From: CALKZN01 sp050633585
GTDB taxonomy: Bacteria > Pseudomonadota > Gammaproteobacteria > Arenicellales > Arenicellaceae
Reading direction: 5' to 3'
DNA: 33,083 nucleotides
Assembly (NCBI GenBank): GCA_050633585.1
Contig: JBOEGT010000082.1
Coordinates: forward strand, 1 to 33,083
The notes under the pieces were generated by a model. The model ran no database searches and was not told the DNA's origin. It was given only the letters and a program-made list of their open reading frames with translations. Of the stretch, positions 24,503-33,049 are shown piece after piece (positions within the stretch are counted from its first letter, which is position 1; each line of letters opens with the position of its first letter). The translations under genes were made by a program, and so were the position numbers.

Positions 24503-26227
24503 CTAAAAGTCATAGAACAACAAAGCGCCAAGCAATAGGATGACTATAAATATCATATTGTTAGCTCCCCAACCACGTGACAATACGCCGTAAGGACCAC
24601 TCGATTTTTTGAGAAAATTGACTTTAACATGCCAAAAATGACTCCACGCCATTCCCACTCTTTGGTTCGCTGCGCTGAACATGCGCGATAGTGTGCGGTA
24701 AGTGGCTGGAAAGCCTCTTCGAATGAACCAGTCGCTGTCTAAGTTCACTGAGCGTAGTTCTGGAGGGTATTGCCCCCACAAGTTCAATAAGACGAATGCA
24801 AGTGCTGAGAAGAATAAAAGCTGTAGTTGTGTGACAACATGCGTTAAGTCATAGGGTGAATAATCCATTGCGTATGGAAGTAGTTGATAGAGTAGCTGTG
24901 GGTTGGTTCCAATGACAATACACAGAGCAGAGCTGATGCACATCGCGATCAACATATTGGTAGGCGCTTCTTTAACCTTGATGCCGCTGTCGTGAGCAAA
25001 AAACGCAAAATAAGGAATTTTGATGCCAGCATGGTGGAAGACCCCGGCTGCCGCAAATAATAGTAATAACCAACCGATGGTATGTCCCTCGTGAAGCATT
25101 TCTCCCATGATGATGGCTTTGCTGACAAAGCCGCTAAATAATGGAAAGGCTGAAATGGAAGCGGCACCGATAATGCAGCAGACGGTTGTGATTGGCATGC
25201 TGCGATATAAGCCGCCTAAATCTGATCCTCGTACGTGACCTACCCGATACAGTACAGCCCCCATCGTCATCATGAGTAAGCCTTTATAAATGACATGATT
25301 AAAGGCAGTTGCAACTGCGCCATTAATGGCTAATTCGGTGCCAATACCAATGCCGCAAATCATAAAGCCAATTTGGTTGATCATGCTGTAAGTGAGTACG
25401 CGGCGCAGATCATTCTCAATAACGGCAAAAAAGATGGGGAAGCAAGCCATTGTCAACCCGATGGGAATGAGTAACTCAGTGCCAGCAAAGCATCGAATTA
25501 ACACATAGATGGCAACTTTGGTGGTGAATGCCGTCAAGAATACCGAGCCAGAGTAAGTGGCTTCAGGATAAGAGTCTGTAATCCATGTGTGAAATAATGG
25601 AAAACCTGCTTTGATACCAAATGCGATAAAGATCAACCAAGAGCCAATGCTGGCATGTAGGTCAATGTTGTTTGTGAGTGACAGTGCGCCCACTTTTGCG
25701 GGCAGTCCACTTTTCATGACTAACAGTGCGCCTGCAAACAGCAGCATACCTGATAACACTTGCATGATGAGATAGCGCATCCCGCTTTGAAAACTGCGTT
25801 CCGTGCGATTTGCCCAGATCAAAAATACAGAAGTCAGTGCCAATCCTTCCCAAAAGATAAATAAGGTGATCCAGTCGCCAGCAAATACAGCGCCAATTGC
25901 GCAGCCTGCGTAGGCAAGGGCGGCAACATGTTGAATGGTGCCTTTCACTTTCAGTGCATAGATAACGCCTGTTAGCGCAGCTAAATGAAATAAATAACCA
26001 AAGAGTCTGGCTAGTTTATCGCTATAGACTATTTCGAGATTGTTGCCATAGACTAACTGGGTGACTGACAGGTTGTCAGGTAAGCAGTAAAAATTAACAA
26101 AACTGAGGATCGGTGTGGCAAGCACAACGATTTTTTGAGTCATACCGCGCGAACATGCCGCCACTAAAGCGCCAATAAAAAAGATGACAAAAGGAGGCCA
26201 GCCTAGGCTTAAAATTTCAAGGTTCAT
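24503..26227 (-). CDS. third Mrp/Nuo D-type antiporter-like subunit (574 aa)
   Basis: This polytopic proton/cation antiporter subunit belongs to the MrpD/NuoL-M-N superfamily. The TM5 glutamate is E127 in FIFWEGLALTS and the TM7 lysine is K206 in FGIKAGFPLFHTW. A further Lys is in the broken-helix region TTKVAIYVL, and NHVIYKGLLMMTMGAVLYR is the usual TM9-10 motif. At 574 residues it exceeds the other two D-type subunits because of a C-terminal extension (from about 470) with NLDSDWFIRRGFPATYRT, which resembles the NuoL/MrpA-type tail. It may therefore be the functional replacement for the MrpA core. It is the last gene of the operon, three bases after the small membrane gene. Confidence 0.85.
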   Translation of the reverse strand: MNLEILSLGWPPFVIFFIGALVAACSRGMTQKIVVLATPILSFVNFYCLPDNLSVTQLVYGNNLEIVYSDKLARLFGYLFHLAALTGVIYALKVKGTIQHVAALAYAGCAIGAVFAGDWITLFIFWEGLALTSVFLIWANRTERSFQSGMRYLIMQVLSGMLLFAGALLVMKSGLPAKVGALSLTNNIDLHASIGSWLIFIAFGIKAGFPLFHTWITDSYPEATYSGSVFLTAFTTKVAIYVLIRCFAGTELLIPIGLTMACFPIFFAVIENDLRRVLTYSMINQIGFMICGIGIGTELAINGAVATAFNHVIYKGLLMMTMGAVLYRVGHVRGSDLGGLYRSMPITTVCCIIGAASISAFPLFSGFVSKAIIMGEMLHEGHTIGWLLLLFAAAGVFHHAGIKIPYFAFFAHDSGIKVKEAPTNMLIAMCISSALCIVIGTNPQLLYQLLPYAMDYSPYDLTHVVTQLQLLFFSALAFVLLNLWGQYPPELRSVNLDSDWFIRRGFPATYRTLSRMFSAANQRVGMAWSHFWHVKVNFLKKSSGPYGVLSRGWGANNMIFIVILLLGALLFYDF

Positions 26228-26230
26228 GAG

Positions 26231-26599
26231 CTATTTCCTCGAAGCGCTGTTTGAATTGTCATGAGGGGCATCGTTCAAGTATTCAGGGTGTTCAAGATCT
26301 TGCTTATTTAAAAAGTCTTCGGATGCTTCAGTTTCATCATAATAATTTTCCTCTTTAATCAGCACGATACGCATCAGTTTGGCTAGTAGTACTAACACAA
26401 CACAAGCGATGAGGCCGTAAAGTGCATAAAAGGTTTTGAAGCGCTCCACGTCGGTTACGATGTGACGATGAATGAAGAAATCGGCGACAAATAAGCCCGC
26501 GCAACACAGGTAAAAAATGATTAAAATCCAACGGATGACTTCCTTGCGATAGAAAAAGCCGGATGATTGGTGTGGATTATTGTGTGGTTGTGTATTCAT
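26231..26599 (-). CDS. small two-helix membrane protein within the Mrp operon
   Basis: It is not one of the named Mrp subunits. Of its 122 residues, helix 1 is about 21-42 (VIRWILIIFYLCCAGLFVAD) and helix 2 about 57-78 (TFYALYGLIACVVLVLLAK). A short loop with DVERF joins them. The motif KEENYYDETE (82-91) follows helix 2, then an acidic hydrophilic tail. Both termini should be cytoplasmic. It lies between two antiporter subunit genes with gaps of 18 and 3 bases, so it is almost certainly cotranscribed and probably an accessory subunit or assembly factor. Role inferred from context only. Confidence 0.8.
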   Translation of the reverse strand: MNTQPHNNPHQSSGFFYRKEVIRWILIIFYLCCAGLFVADFFIHRHIVTDVERFKTFYALYGLIACVVLVLLAKLMRIVLIKEENYYDETEASEDFLNKQDLEHPEYLNDAPHDNSNSASRK

Positions 26600-26617
26600 A
26601 AGTTCATCTGTACTTAT

Positions 26618-28132
26618 CTATCGTGCCATTATGTACAACATATCGGTGATATGGTTTGCGGTAAAAAACAGAGCAATACATGCGGACATTGTAATGGCAA
26701 TAGCAATCTTGCAGGCCATGGGTTCCATGCCGAAGAGGTTTTGACTATTGCTAGGAGCCAGAGTCGTGTGTTGATTGTTTTCAGTGGCTTTTTTGTCGAG
26801 GAAAAACGCGCGAATAGGGATAGGTAATAGATAAGCGATATTCAACAAAGAGCTGAGTGTTAACACGGTCACAGGAAACATTAAGCCAGCATCCAATGAG
26901 CCGATAGCAATGCTGAACTTGCTCCATAATCCGCCAGTAGGTGGTAAGCCAATAATAGAGATAGCACCGATGAAGAACGCGCCCATGGTTAAAGGGATGT
27001 GTTTGCCCATGCCGTCTAAATCACTGACATTTTTGACGTGCAATGAAACCAATATTGCACCTGCGCAGAAGAACAGGGTGATTTTCCCAAACGCATGAGC
27101 GACGATATGCAGGCCGCCACCGACGATGGACTCTGAGGTTGCCAGCAAGGCAGCTAGTATAATGTATGAAAGTTGGCCGATAGTTGAATAGGCTAATCGT
27201 GCTTTTAAGTTATCTTTTGTCAGGGCAATCAATGAGGCAAGCAAAATAGTGGTGCAGCTGATGTAAATCAACCAGTTTGCGGCACCTGTTTCAGAGAGCG
27301 TTTGCAGGCCAAAAATATAGACTACAACCTTTAAAATAAGGAACACACCGGTTTTAACAACCGCGACAGCATGAAGTAGGGCACTCACTGGAGTGGGTGC
27401 GACCATGGCATTAGGTAGCCAGCCATGCATGGGCATCAAGGCCGCTTTGGCAGTACCAAATACAATGAGGCCTAGCAATATTGAGAGCGATAATGGAGAT
27501 AGGCTTGTGTCCGCTAAAATACCACCTGGCACAAAGTCTAAGCTACCGGTTTCAAACCAGATCCAAATCATGGCTGGCATGAGTAATCCTATCGAAGCAC
27601 CCATGAGGGTCATAATATAAATGCGTCCGGCGCGTTGGGCTGCGGGTGTTCCAGCATGTGTTACCAACGGCACGGTGGATAAGGTGATAGCCTCATAAGC
27701 AACGAAAAGTGTGAGTAAATTGTCCGAATACGCGGCGGCCATGACGGCTGAAATTGCAATCGCGAAGCAAAGATAGAAGCGCGTTTGATTCTTCTCTTGA
27801 TGAGCACGCATGTAGCCGATGCTGTAGATGGTTGTCACAATCCATAAAAAGCTGGCTAAAAGCGCAAATAATACGCCGAGCGGTTCAGCAGAAAGCTTTA
27901 AACTCATGCCCGTAAACAGTACTTGTTCACCGCTACTAATAGGGGTGCCGTTGAGTAGCCCTTTGAGCAATATGATGTTGGTGATAAACGTCAGTATGCC
28001 AGCAATGATAATGACGCTTTCACGTGCATTTCGACACTTGTCACCCAGAATAGCGATGAATGGTGTTGCAAATAAAGGAATCAGGACGGCCCAGATAGGG
28101 TTTAACTCGTCCAGAATAAATAATGGCCACAT
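26618..28132 (-). CDS. second Mrp/Nuo D-type antiporter subunit (504 aa)
   Basis: This is a proton-conducting membrane subunit of the MrpD/NuoM/NuoN superfamily with about 14 helices. The TM5 Glu is E147 in LFVAYEAITLSTVPLV and the TM7 Lys is K229 in FGTAKAALMPMHGWLP. They are followed by APTPVSALLHAVAVVKTGVF (the broken TM8 region) and AYSTIGQLSYIILAA. It starts on the last base of the preceding gene's stop codon (TAATG), which indicates tight coupling. It is a paralogue of its two operon neighbours, and it is unclear which cation, if any, it exchanges. Confidence 0.87.
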   Translation of the reverse strand: MWPLFILDELNPIWAVLIPLFATPFIAILGDKCRNARESVIIIAGILTFITNIILLKGLLNGTPISSGEQVLFTGMSLKLSAEPLGVLFALLASFLWIVTTIYSIGYMRAHQEKNQTRFYLCFAIAISAVMAAAYSDNLLTLFVAYEAITLSTVPLVTHAGTPAAQRAGRIYIMTLMGASIGLLMPAMIWIWFETGSLDFVPGGILADTSLSPLSLSILLGLIVFGTAKAALMPMHGWLPNAMVAPTPVSALLHAVAVVKTGVFLILKVVVYIFGLQTLSETGAANWLIYISCTTILLASLIALTKDNLKARLAYSTIGQLSYIILAALLATSESIVGGGLHIVAHAFGKITLFFCAGAILVSLHVKNVSDLDGMGKHIPLTMGAFFIGAISIIGLPPTGGLWSKFSIAIGSLDAGLMFPVTVLTLSSLLNIAYLLPIPIRAFFLDKKATENNQHTTLAPSNSQNLFGMEPMACKIAIAITMSACIALFFTANHITDMLYIMAR

Positions 28133-29655
28133 TATTGCATTCCTCCTAAAATTTGTTTTGCTGCTTCGTTGGCAAGCGACACAAAGTCTTCACTGTTCAT
28201 GCCAAGGTAAAGCGTTGCGACTAGCATGACCCACGTGCTAATCCACATTAATGGAGGTGCTTCTTGTAAGGTGTTTTTCGTGCCCGTTGGTTGCGGTGTA
28301 AAACACATGATTTGAATGATTCTGCCAATATAAAGCACGGCTAAAATCGAACTGACAAGAATCAAAGCCGCCAACCACCACCAATCCTTACCTAATGCGG
28401 CAGAAATTAGGTTCCATTTGCTAATGAAGCCTGCGGTTAATGGCATGCCAATGAGGCTGATGCCGCCGACAACAAAAGCCATCACGGTAATAGGCATGGA
28501 TGAAACGAGTTGACGGATTGAGTGAATGTGAGCGGAACCAACGCGATAAATGATGCAGCCTGTGGCCATAAACAAGGCGGATTTGATTAAGCCGTGGTTA
28601 ACGATGTGAATGATGGCAGCTGATAGTCCAGATTGGGTTGTCATTGCAATGCCGGCAATAATATAGCCAATTTGAGCAATGCTGGAATAAGCCAACATAC
28701 GTCGTAAATCTGTTTGGAATAGAGCAACGACTGACATCACAATAAAGCCGATGACGGCAAGTGGCATGAGAACGTTAGTGAGTAACATCTGTCCAAAGCT
28801 GTAGTCTGGAGGGAAGATGTGAAACATGAAACGGATCAACACATAGAGTGATACTTTAGTCGCCGTTCCCGCTAAAAAGGAGCTGACGGCTGACGGAGAG
28901 TATTGGTAGGCGTTTGGAAGCCAGTTGTGCACTGGAAACATCGCAGTCTTAATTAATAGCCCAACGGTGATAAAGCCAAACGCCACCACAACGGTTCGAG
29001 AGGATTGAACTTCGGGGATGCGCACAGACAGGTCTTGCATGTTGAGTGTGCCTGTCGCAGCATAGAGAAAGCCAATGCCGAGCAGAATGAATGAGGCGCC
29101 AACGCTGCCCATGATCAGGTAGCGAAATGATGCCATAAAAGAATGTGGTCTTTCACGGCCAAGGGCGATGAGAAGATAGGTTGAGAGAGATGAAATTTCT
29201 AAGAAAACAAAGACATTAAACGCATCGCCTGTGATTGAAATACCTAATAAGCCTGTTAGGCAAAGTAACCAACCAGCATAGAATAAATAATGTTTTTCTC
29301 GCGGTATTTCCTGGTCAACAGTAGGCAAGCTGTAAACAGAAACAACGGTGCTAATGCCGGCTACTAGTGTGAGAATCAAGGCATTCGTGATATCAATGTA
29401 ATATTCGATGCCGCTTGGTGCAGACCATCCGCCTAAGTGATAGTGAATGACTGTGCCATCCTTGACTGACCAAAGCAATAAACTGCTGATTACCAAGCAT
29501 AAAAAGCTAATAATTGTGGTGATTGACCATGTGGCGATGCGATGTCTTAAAATGACGCAAACCGGGGCTGCCATCAATGGCAACACGATAATGAGCGCAG
29601 GTAAATGGTGCATTAGCTGTTGAACAGCGGACATGTCTTGCGTAATAGTTGTCAT
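28132..29655 (-). CDS. mrpD: MrpD-type Na+/H+ antiporter subunit (507 aa)
   Basis: Antiporter subunit of 507 residues with the MrpD pattern. The TM5 Glu is E153 in VFVFLEISSLSTYLLIALG and the TM7 Lys is K236 in LLIKTAMFPVHNWLP. The discontinuous helix is SPSAVSSFLAGTATKVSLYV, then AYSSIAQIGYIIAGIAM and NHGLIKSALFMATG. It directly follows mrpC (8-base gap), the position mrpD has in canonical Mrp operons. It acts in the inner membrane as part of a multi-subunit Na+(K+)/H+ exchanger. Confidence 0.9.
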   Translation of the reverse strand: MTTITQDMSAVQQLMHHLPALIIVLPLMAAPVCVILRHRIATWSITTIISFLCLVISSLLLWSVKDGTVIHYHLGGWSAPSGIEYYIDITNALILTLVAGISTVVSVYSLPTVDQEIPREKHYLFYAGWLLCLTGLLGISITGDAFNVFVFLEISSLSTYLLIALGRERPHSFMASFRYLIMGSVGASFILLGIGFLYAATGTLNMQDLSVRIPEVQSSRTVVVAFGFITVGLLIKTAMFPVHNWLPNAYQYSPSAVSSFLAGTATKVSLYVLIRFMFHIFPPDYSFGQMLLTNVLMPLAVIGFIVMSVVALFQTDLRRMLAYSSIAQIGYIIAGIAMTTQSGLSAAIIHIVNHGLIKSALFMATGCIIYRVGSAHIHSIRQLVSSMPITVMAFVVGGISLIGMPLTAGFISKWNLISAALGKDWWWLAALILVSSILAVLYIGRIIQIMCFTPQPTGTKNTLQEAPPLMWISTWVMLVATLYLGMNSEDFVSLANEAAKQILGGMQ

Positions 29656-29663
29656 GTGCTGTC

Positions 29664-30107
29664 TTAGTGCTTCTTGTGGTTGTTATGAGAATCTTCAGCA
29701 GCGGCTTCAGTGTGTCTCAACGCAGCTTCTTGGTTATGTTCGAAATCTTTGATCAAACCGAGTTCTAATTGGCGAATATCATCTTCTTCAATGCTGCCTG
29801 TGCTGTCATAAATTCGAACAACCAATGCCAGACCAACCGCAGTAGTGGCAACACCAACGACAATGGCGGTTAAAATCAATACGTGAGGCAGCGGGTTGGA
29901 ATAAGTGGTGATGCCTTTATCAAGGATAGGCGCTGAGCCGCCAGCCACTTTACCTAAGCTGATGTAAAAATAAAAAATAGCGGTTTGAAAAATGCTAAGT
30001 CCAATGAGTTTTTTCACCAAATTATGGCGAGTGATCATGATGTACAAGCCAGTCATCATCAAAATGATGACGATCCAATAATTAAATAGAGCGAGAAGTG
30101 TTGTCAT
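29664..30107 (-). CDS. mrpC: MrpC (NuoK-like) antiporter subunit
   Basis: This is a small three-helix NuoK-like subunit. The family core is YIMITRHNLVKKLIGLSIFQTAIFYFYISLG, whose loop links helices 1 and 2, and PLPHVLILTAIVVGVATTAVGLALVVRIY. I place the start at ATG 30107, two bases after the mrpB stop. An upstream ATG at 30158 would overlap mrpB by 49 bases and add an unusual hydrophilic leader. From 30107 the protein has 147 residues, with a cytoplasmic acidic, His-rich tail (ending SHNNHKKH). Confidence 0.88.
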   Translation of the reverse strand: MTTLLALFNYWIVIILMMTGLYIMITRHNLVKKLIGLSIFQTAIFYFYISLGKVAGGSAPILDKGITTYSNPLPHVLILTAIVVGVATTAVGLALVVRIYDSTGSIEEDDIRQLELGLIKDFEHNQEAALRHTEAAAEDSHNNHKKH

Positions 30108-30109
30108 TG

Positions 30110-30541
30110 TTAGCGCACTCGTAAAGAAAAACTGTAAAACATGATGATCATCACGCATGTGACCGTGAGTCCAACGCCCAATTCAACGGCAAAAATACCC
30201 CAATGTTGGCCGTGTAATGGATCGTGTGCCAGCACGTTATAATCTAAGAAGTTTCCTCCCAGAAACAAGCTCAATACTCCAGTGCCTGCATAGAGTAGTA
30301 CTCCTAAAGACATGCCCGTTTTTAACACGGTGGCGGGTAATACTCTTCGCGTTTTATTTACGCCAAAGATGAGTCCGTGCAAAATAAAAGCGGCTGCAAA
30401 AATAACGCCTGCTTGAAAACCGCCGCCAGGGCCATAATCTCCATGAAACTGAACATACAGACCGAAGAGTAAAATGAAGGGAATGAGTAGTTTCGAAATG
30501 ACCTGTAAAACCTCATGACGCTGTTTGTGTTTTTGCATCAT
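30110..30541 (-). CDS. mrpB: MrpB antiporter subunit
   Basis: A 143-residue MnhB-domain protein with about four helices. The family signature GDYGPGGGFQAGVIFAAAF lies near residues 30-48. It then continues with GMSLGVLLYAGTGVLSLFLG and a C-terminal helix. The start overlaps the stop of the preceding gene (ATGA-type), and a second ATG three bases later is equally possible. In Mrp complexes MrpB contacts MrpA/MrpC and forms part of the putative cation path. Confidence 0.92.
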   Translation of the reverse strand: MMQKHKQRHEVLQVISKLLIPFILLFGLYVQFHGDYGPGGGFQAGVIFAAAFILHGLIFGVNKTRRVLPATVLKTGMSLGVLLYAGTGVLSLFLGGNFLDYNVLAHDPLHGQHWGIFAVELGVGLTVTCVMIIMFYSFSLRVR

Positions 30542-31254
30542 GATTGTTCACCTTCACTGTCTTGATTGGCATTGCGGTATTGAGTTTTGATGGAGCCATC
30601 TTGACGAAACCTTATTTCTGTTTCGTCGGCTTGTCGTTGAATGTTTTCAGACTTGCTCGCTGTGGTGCCGAACTCATGCTCTTCGCCTTCTCGGTAAATG
30701 CGTCGTAAGCCAATAAGTGCAAGAACAGCAACGGCTGCGGTAAAGACAACGGCGGTTTCTCCTAAGGTGTCATAACCACGATAACTCGCCAATACTGACG
30801 TCACGATGTTTGGGATGCCAGTTTCTGATTCTGATTCAAAAATGAAACGGCCTGCAAGTTCTGGGTGAGTGTTTGCTGCCGAGACGGCAGAGCCATAATA
30901 GGGCAGGTCTAAGGTGCCGTAAATCAAGAGCCCGCCAGTGAATAACACAATAACGATGGCAATAAAATTACTGTACTGTTGCGGTTTTTGTTCGTGTTCG
31001 GTCAGGGATAAAGCACCGAGCAATAAAATGGTTGAAATGCCTGCGCCAACAGCGGCTTCGGTGAAAGCAACGTCAACAGCATCCATGACTACAAAAATGG
31101 CAGCGGCAATTAAGCTATAAATGCCTAGTAAAATCACGGCGGCAAACAAGTCTTTTAGCCAAATGATTGCGAACACAATCACCACTAAAAAACTCAGCAA
31201 TGTCATGATGGTGATTTGCTCAATCAGAGCAGAACTTAAAGTGATATCAATCAT
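30538..31254 (-). CDS. detached MrpA C-terminal module (MbhD/DUF4040 plus MbhE-like)
   Basis: The 238 residues correspond to the C-terminal part of long MrpA proteins. An MbhD/DUF4040 segment (LKDLFAAVILLGIYSLIAAA to DVAFTEAAVGAGISTILLLG, near residues 33-85) is followed by an MbhE-like segment with IVTSVLASYRGYDTLGETAVVFTA near 149-172. A cytoplasmic hydrophilic tail makes up the last 55 residues. The antiporter core normally fused in front of this module is not in the same ORF. This split layout resembles Mbh/Mrp operons of archaea and some bacteria. It overlaps mrpB by four bases. Confidence 0.85.
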   Translation of the reverse strand: MIDITLSSALIEQITIMTLLSFLVVIVFAIIWLKDLFAAVILLGIYSLIAAAIFVVMDAVDVAFTEAAVGAGISTILLLGALSLTEHEQKPQQYSNFIAIVIVLFTGGLLIYGTLDLPYYGSAVSAANTHPELAGRFIFESESETGIPNIVTSVLASYRGYDTLGETAVVFTAAVAVLALIGLRRIYREGEEHEFGTTASKSENIQRQADETEIRFRQDGSIKTQYRNANQDSEGEQS

Positions 31255-31263
31255 GGTGCATTC

Positions 31264-31677
31264 TTATTTGTGTTTAAGGATTTTGGCGCGTTCAGTGTAT
31301 TGGCGCTGACTTGTTTCTAGCAGGTCTTTGTGAACCACTGGTTGTTGCCGTTTCCCAATCGGTGTCTCTTGCCCCATTAAGGCCATTTTTGCTACCGCAT
31401 GAGATGACGTAGGGCCTGTAAAGAGAATGAAAAAGTACGTCAGTAATATCTTGATAACGGCCATTCCTTCACCGGCATAAATACCGTAAACGCATAAGCT
31501 AGCCATGATAAGTGATGCACCACCAGTATCAATGATGCTTGCAGCATGGATGCGTGAATAGACATCGGGCATTCGGTGCATACCAATAGCGCCGACAATA
31601 ACAAAGAATATGCCGCCGAGTGCTAAGGCGCTCACCACCGTGTTTACAAGCATGTAAATGATCATATCGTTGCTCAT
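31264..31677 (-). CDS. mrpG: MrpG antiporter subunit
   Basis: A 137-residue MnhG/PhaG-type protein with three helices. The family motif GAIGMHRMPDVYSRIHAASI (near residues 29-48) is followed by DTGGASLIMASL and LLTYFFILFTGPTSSHAVAK. It begins on the final base of the mrpF stop (TAATG). The C-terminal 35 residues are hydrophilic and basic. Confidence 0.93.
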   Translation of the reverse strand: MSNDMIIYMLVNTVVSALALGGIFFVIVGAIGMHRMPDVYSRIHAASIIDTGGASLIMASLCVYGIYAGEGMAVIKILLTYFFILFTGPTSSHAVAKMALMGQETPIGKRQQPVVHKDLLETSQRQYTERAKILKHK

Positions 31678-31961
31678 TACTGATCATCCTCTTGATATTG
31701 CGAACCGCCCAATGCACCAAATTCAAAATACTTTAAAACAGCAATGGTGCCTATGAAATTGATGAGTGCGTAAGCTAGCGCGATGTCAACAAAGTCTGGC
31801 CGTCCTGTCACAAAACCATATACGGGGATGAGTAACACAATTTTCGTGCCGATTGAATTTACGGCAAGAACGCGATCGTAAATGGTTGGCCCTAAAATAG
31901 CTCGAACCAGTACCAGTGCTATCGCAATCAGTAATGCGATGGTCATTGCGATAAATATCAT
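31677..31961 (-). CDS. mrpF: MrpF antiporter subunit
   Basis: A 94-residue three-helix MnhF/PhaF-type protein. The motif LVRAILGPTIYDRVLAVNSI near residues 18-37 and RPDFVDIALAYALINFIGTI near residues 54-73 are family features. Its start overlaps the mrpE stop by four bases. The acidic C-terminus (YQEDDQ) is cytoplasmic. MrpE, F and G usually act together for assembly and stability of the antiporter. Confidence 0.93.
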   Translation of the reverse strand: MIFIAMTIALLIAIALVLVRAILGPTIYDRVLAVNSIGTKIVLLIPVYGFVTGRPDFVDIALAYALINFIGTIAVLKYFEFGALGGSQYQEDDQ

Positions 31962-32575
31962 TGGTCTTTCTCGCTTTCTTGGCGGTTGTTCTGATTAACG
32001 ATGTCCTTGCTATCGTTTGATGGTTCAAGCGAGTTAGCGTCAGCCGAGGGTTTAGGTTCATCGTCAGTAATGGTGTCTTCGCCGACAAAGATATGTTTTT
32101 CAAGTTGCATCACATGGTCATGCATTTCGCCGGCCTCTAGTTCAGCAATGCTGTCTTGGTGCAGTGCGTGTACGATGATGCCTCGATTTAATGACACATT
32201 CATTGCAACGGTGCCAGGTGTTAGTGTGATGGAGTTTGCATAGATAACTCGCCCAATTTCGGTATCTTGTTTTGAGTAGACGATTTTTAGCAGTGGCTTG
32301 ATTGGCATGCTAGGTTTGATAATCATTTTCGCCACGGCAATATTTGATTTCATGACTTCTTTGAAGAGCCATGCCCAGTAGCGAAGAAGCGAGATGAAAG
32401 GAAAATAGAGCGGTTGGTCTTTGTGTTGGTGCACTTGCATTCGCAGTGCAATAAAGACCACTAAAATCACAGAAAGTAGGCCGAGGATAAGTAGATTAAT
32501 TTTATAGAAATAGCCTGAGAGTAACAGCCAAAACAATGACAAGGTAATAACTAGGCGAATAGCATGTATCGACAT
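31958..32575 (-). CDS. mrpE: MrpE antiporter subunit
   Basis: First gene of the ten-gene operon. The MnhE/PhaE domain covers about residues 1-160, with two N-terminal helices, the motif LLRYWAWLFKEVMKSNIAVAK near residues 63-83 and the strongly conserved YANSITLTPGTVAMNV near 111-126. The last 40 residues form an acidic hydrophilic tail that is longer than in most relatives. A ribosome-binding site AAAGGAG at 32590-32596 (minus strand) is about 14 bases from the ATG, rather far. Confidence 0.92.
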   Translation of the reverse strand: MSIHAIRLVITLSLFWLLLSGYFYKINLLILGLLSVILVVFIALRMQVHQHKDQPLYFPFISLLRYWAWLFKEVMKSNIAVAKMIIKPSMPIKPLLKIVYSKQDTEIGRVIYANSITLTPGTVAMNVSLNRGIIVHALHQDSIAELEAGEMHDHVMQLEKHIFVGEDTITDDEPKPSADANSLEPSNDSKDIVNQNNRQESEKDQ

Positions 32576-32929
32576 TAGATTGTTTTGGCTCCTTTGTATT
32601 TATTGAAAAGTTGTTATTAAATTATTGGGATGCTGCTTTTTGTAACTACACTACATATCAAAAAAATCATCATTCGATGCGTTTCGAGATTACTGGGTTG
32701 TTGATATATGCTGGCCGCACGATACACGTTTGAAATGCTAAACCGAAAATTTTACCCTATTATTTTTTCTAAGACTAGAGGGTAAGTACAACGGTTTTTT
32801 AAAAATAGATTACCATTAATTCCGAATTTAAATTCTTTGTATCAGATGAATGCCATCGCTTCGTAAGCGCGCAAAAAAAATGCCACGCATACGTTCTTCA
32901 AAAGAAAGCGCTTTTTTGCCCAAGTTTGC

Positions 32930-32966
32930 TTGATTGCTAGCATATACATTGCTATGTTGCGCGCCC
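32930..32966 (+). promoter_or_regulatory. typA sigma70 promoter with GC-rich discriminator
   Basis: A -35 TTGATT at 32930-32935, a 17-base spacer and -10 TATGTT at 32953-32958 are followed directly by GCGCGCCC (32959-32966). A GC-rich discriminator is typical of promoters under growth-rate or stringent control, which suits a ribosome-associated GTPase. Confidence 0.5.
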
Positions 32967-33009
32967 TTTAAGAGCATAAGTTTCGGCTTTTGGTAGTCTA
33001 TTATTTAGA

Positions 33010-33048
33010 TTGGTCAAATGCCTATTTATTAATACAAAGACTGACCAA
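33010..33048 (+). promoter_or_regulatory. 5'-UTR inverted repeat before typA
   Basis: TTGGTCA (33010-33016) and TGACCAA (33042-33048) are perfect complements with a 25-base AT-rich loop. The second arm ends one base before the ATG at 33050 and occupies the place of the ribosome-binding site, so the hairpin may control translation. Confidence 0.4.
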
Positions 33049-33049
33049 A

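Larger units (their letters stand above)
32576..33049. other. mrpE-typA divergent intergenic region
   Basis: This 474-base region has no ORF that I can support. It should hold the mrp operon promoter on the minus strand; a TTACAA / TTTAAT pair with 18-base spacing is possible, weakly. Inverted repeat TTACCCT (32752-32758) / AGGGTAA (32779-32785) could be an operator. The typA-side elements are listed separately. Confidence 0.45.

Noticed and set aside
24503..28132. DAB/Mps-type inorganic-carbon pump
   Set aside because: A D/NuoL-like subunit alone could suggest this, but no DabA/MpsB-type (DUF2309) partner is present and the surrounding genes are clear mrpB-G homologues.
30108..30158. Upstream start for mrpC at ATG 30158
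   Set aside because: It would overlap mrpB by 49 bases and add a hydrophilic leader not seen in the family; ATG 30107 fits the usual N-terminus and operon spacing.
24503..32575. Respiratory complex I or Mbh hydrogenase operon
   Set aside because: No NuoB/C/D, iron-sulfur or hydrogenase subunits are in the window; the small subunits are MrpB, C, E, F and G.
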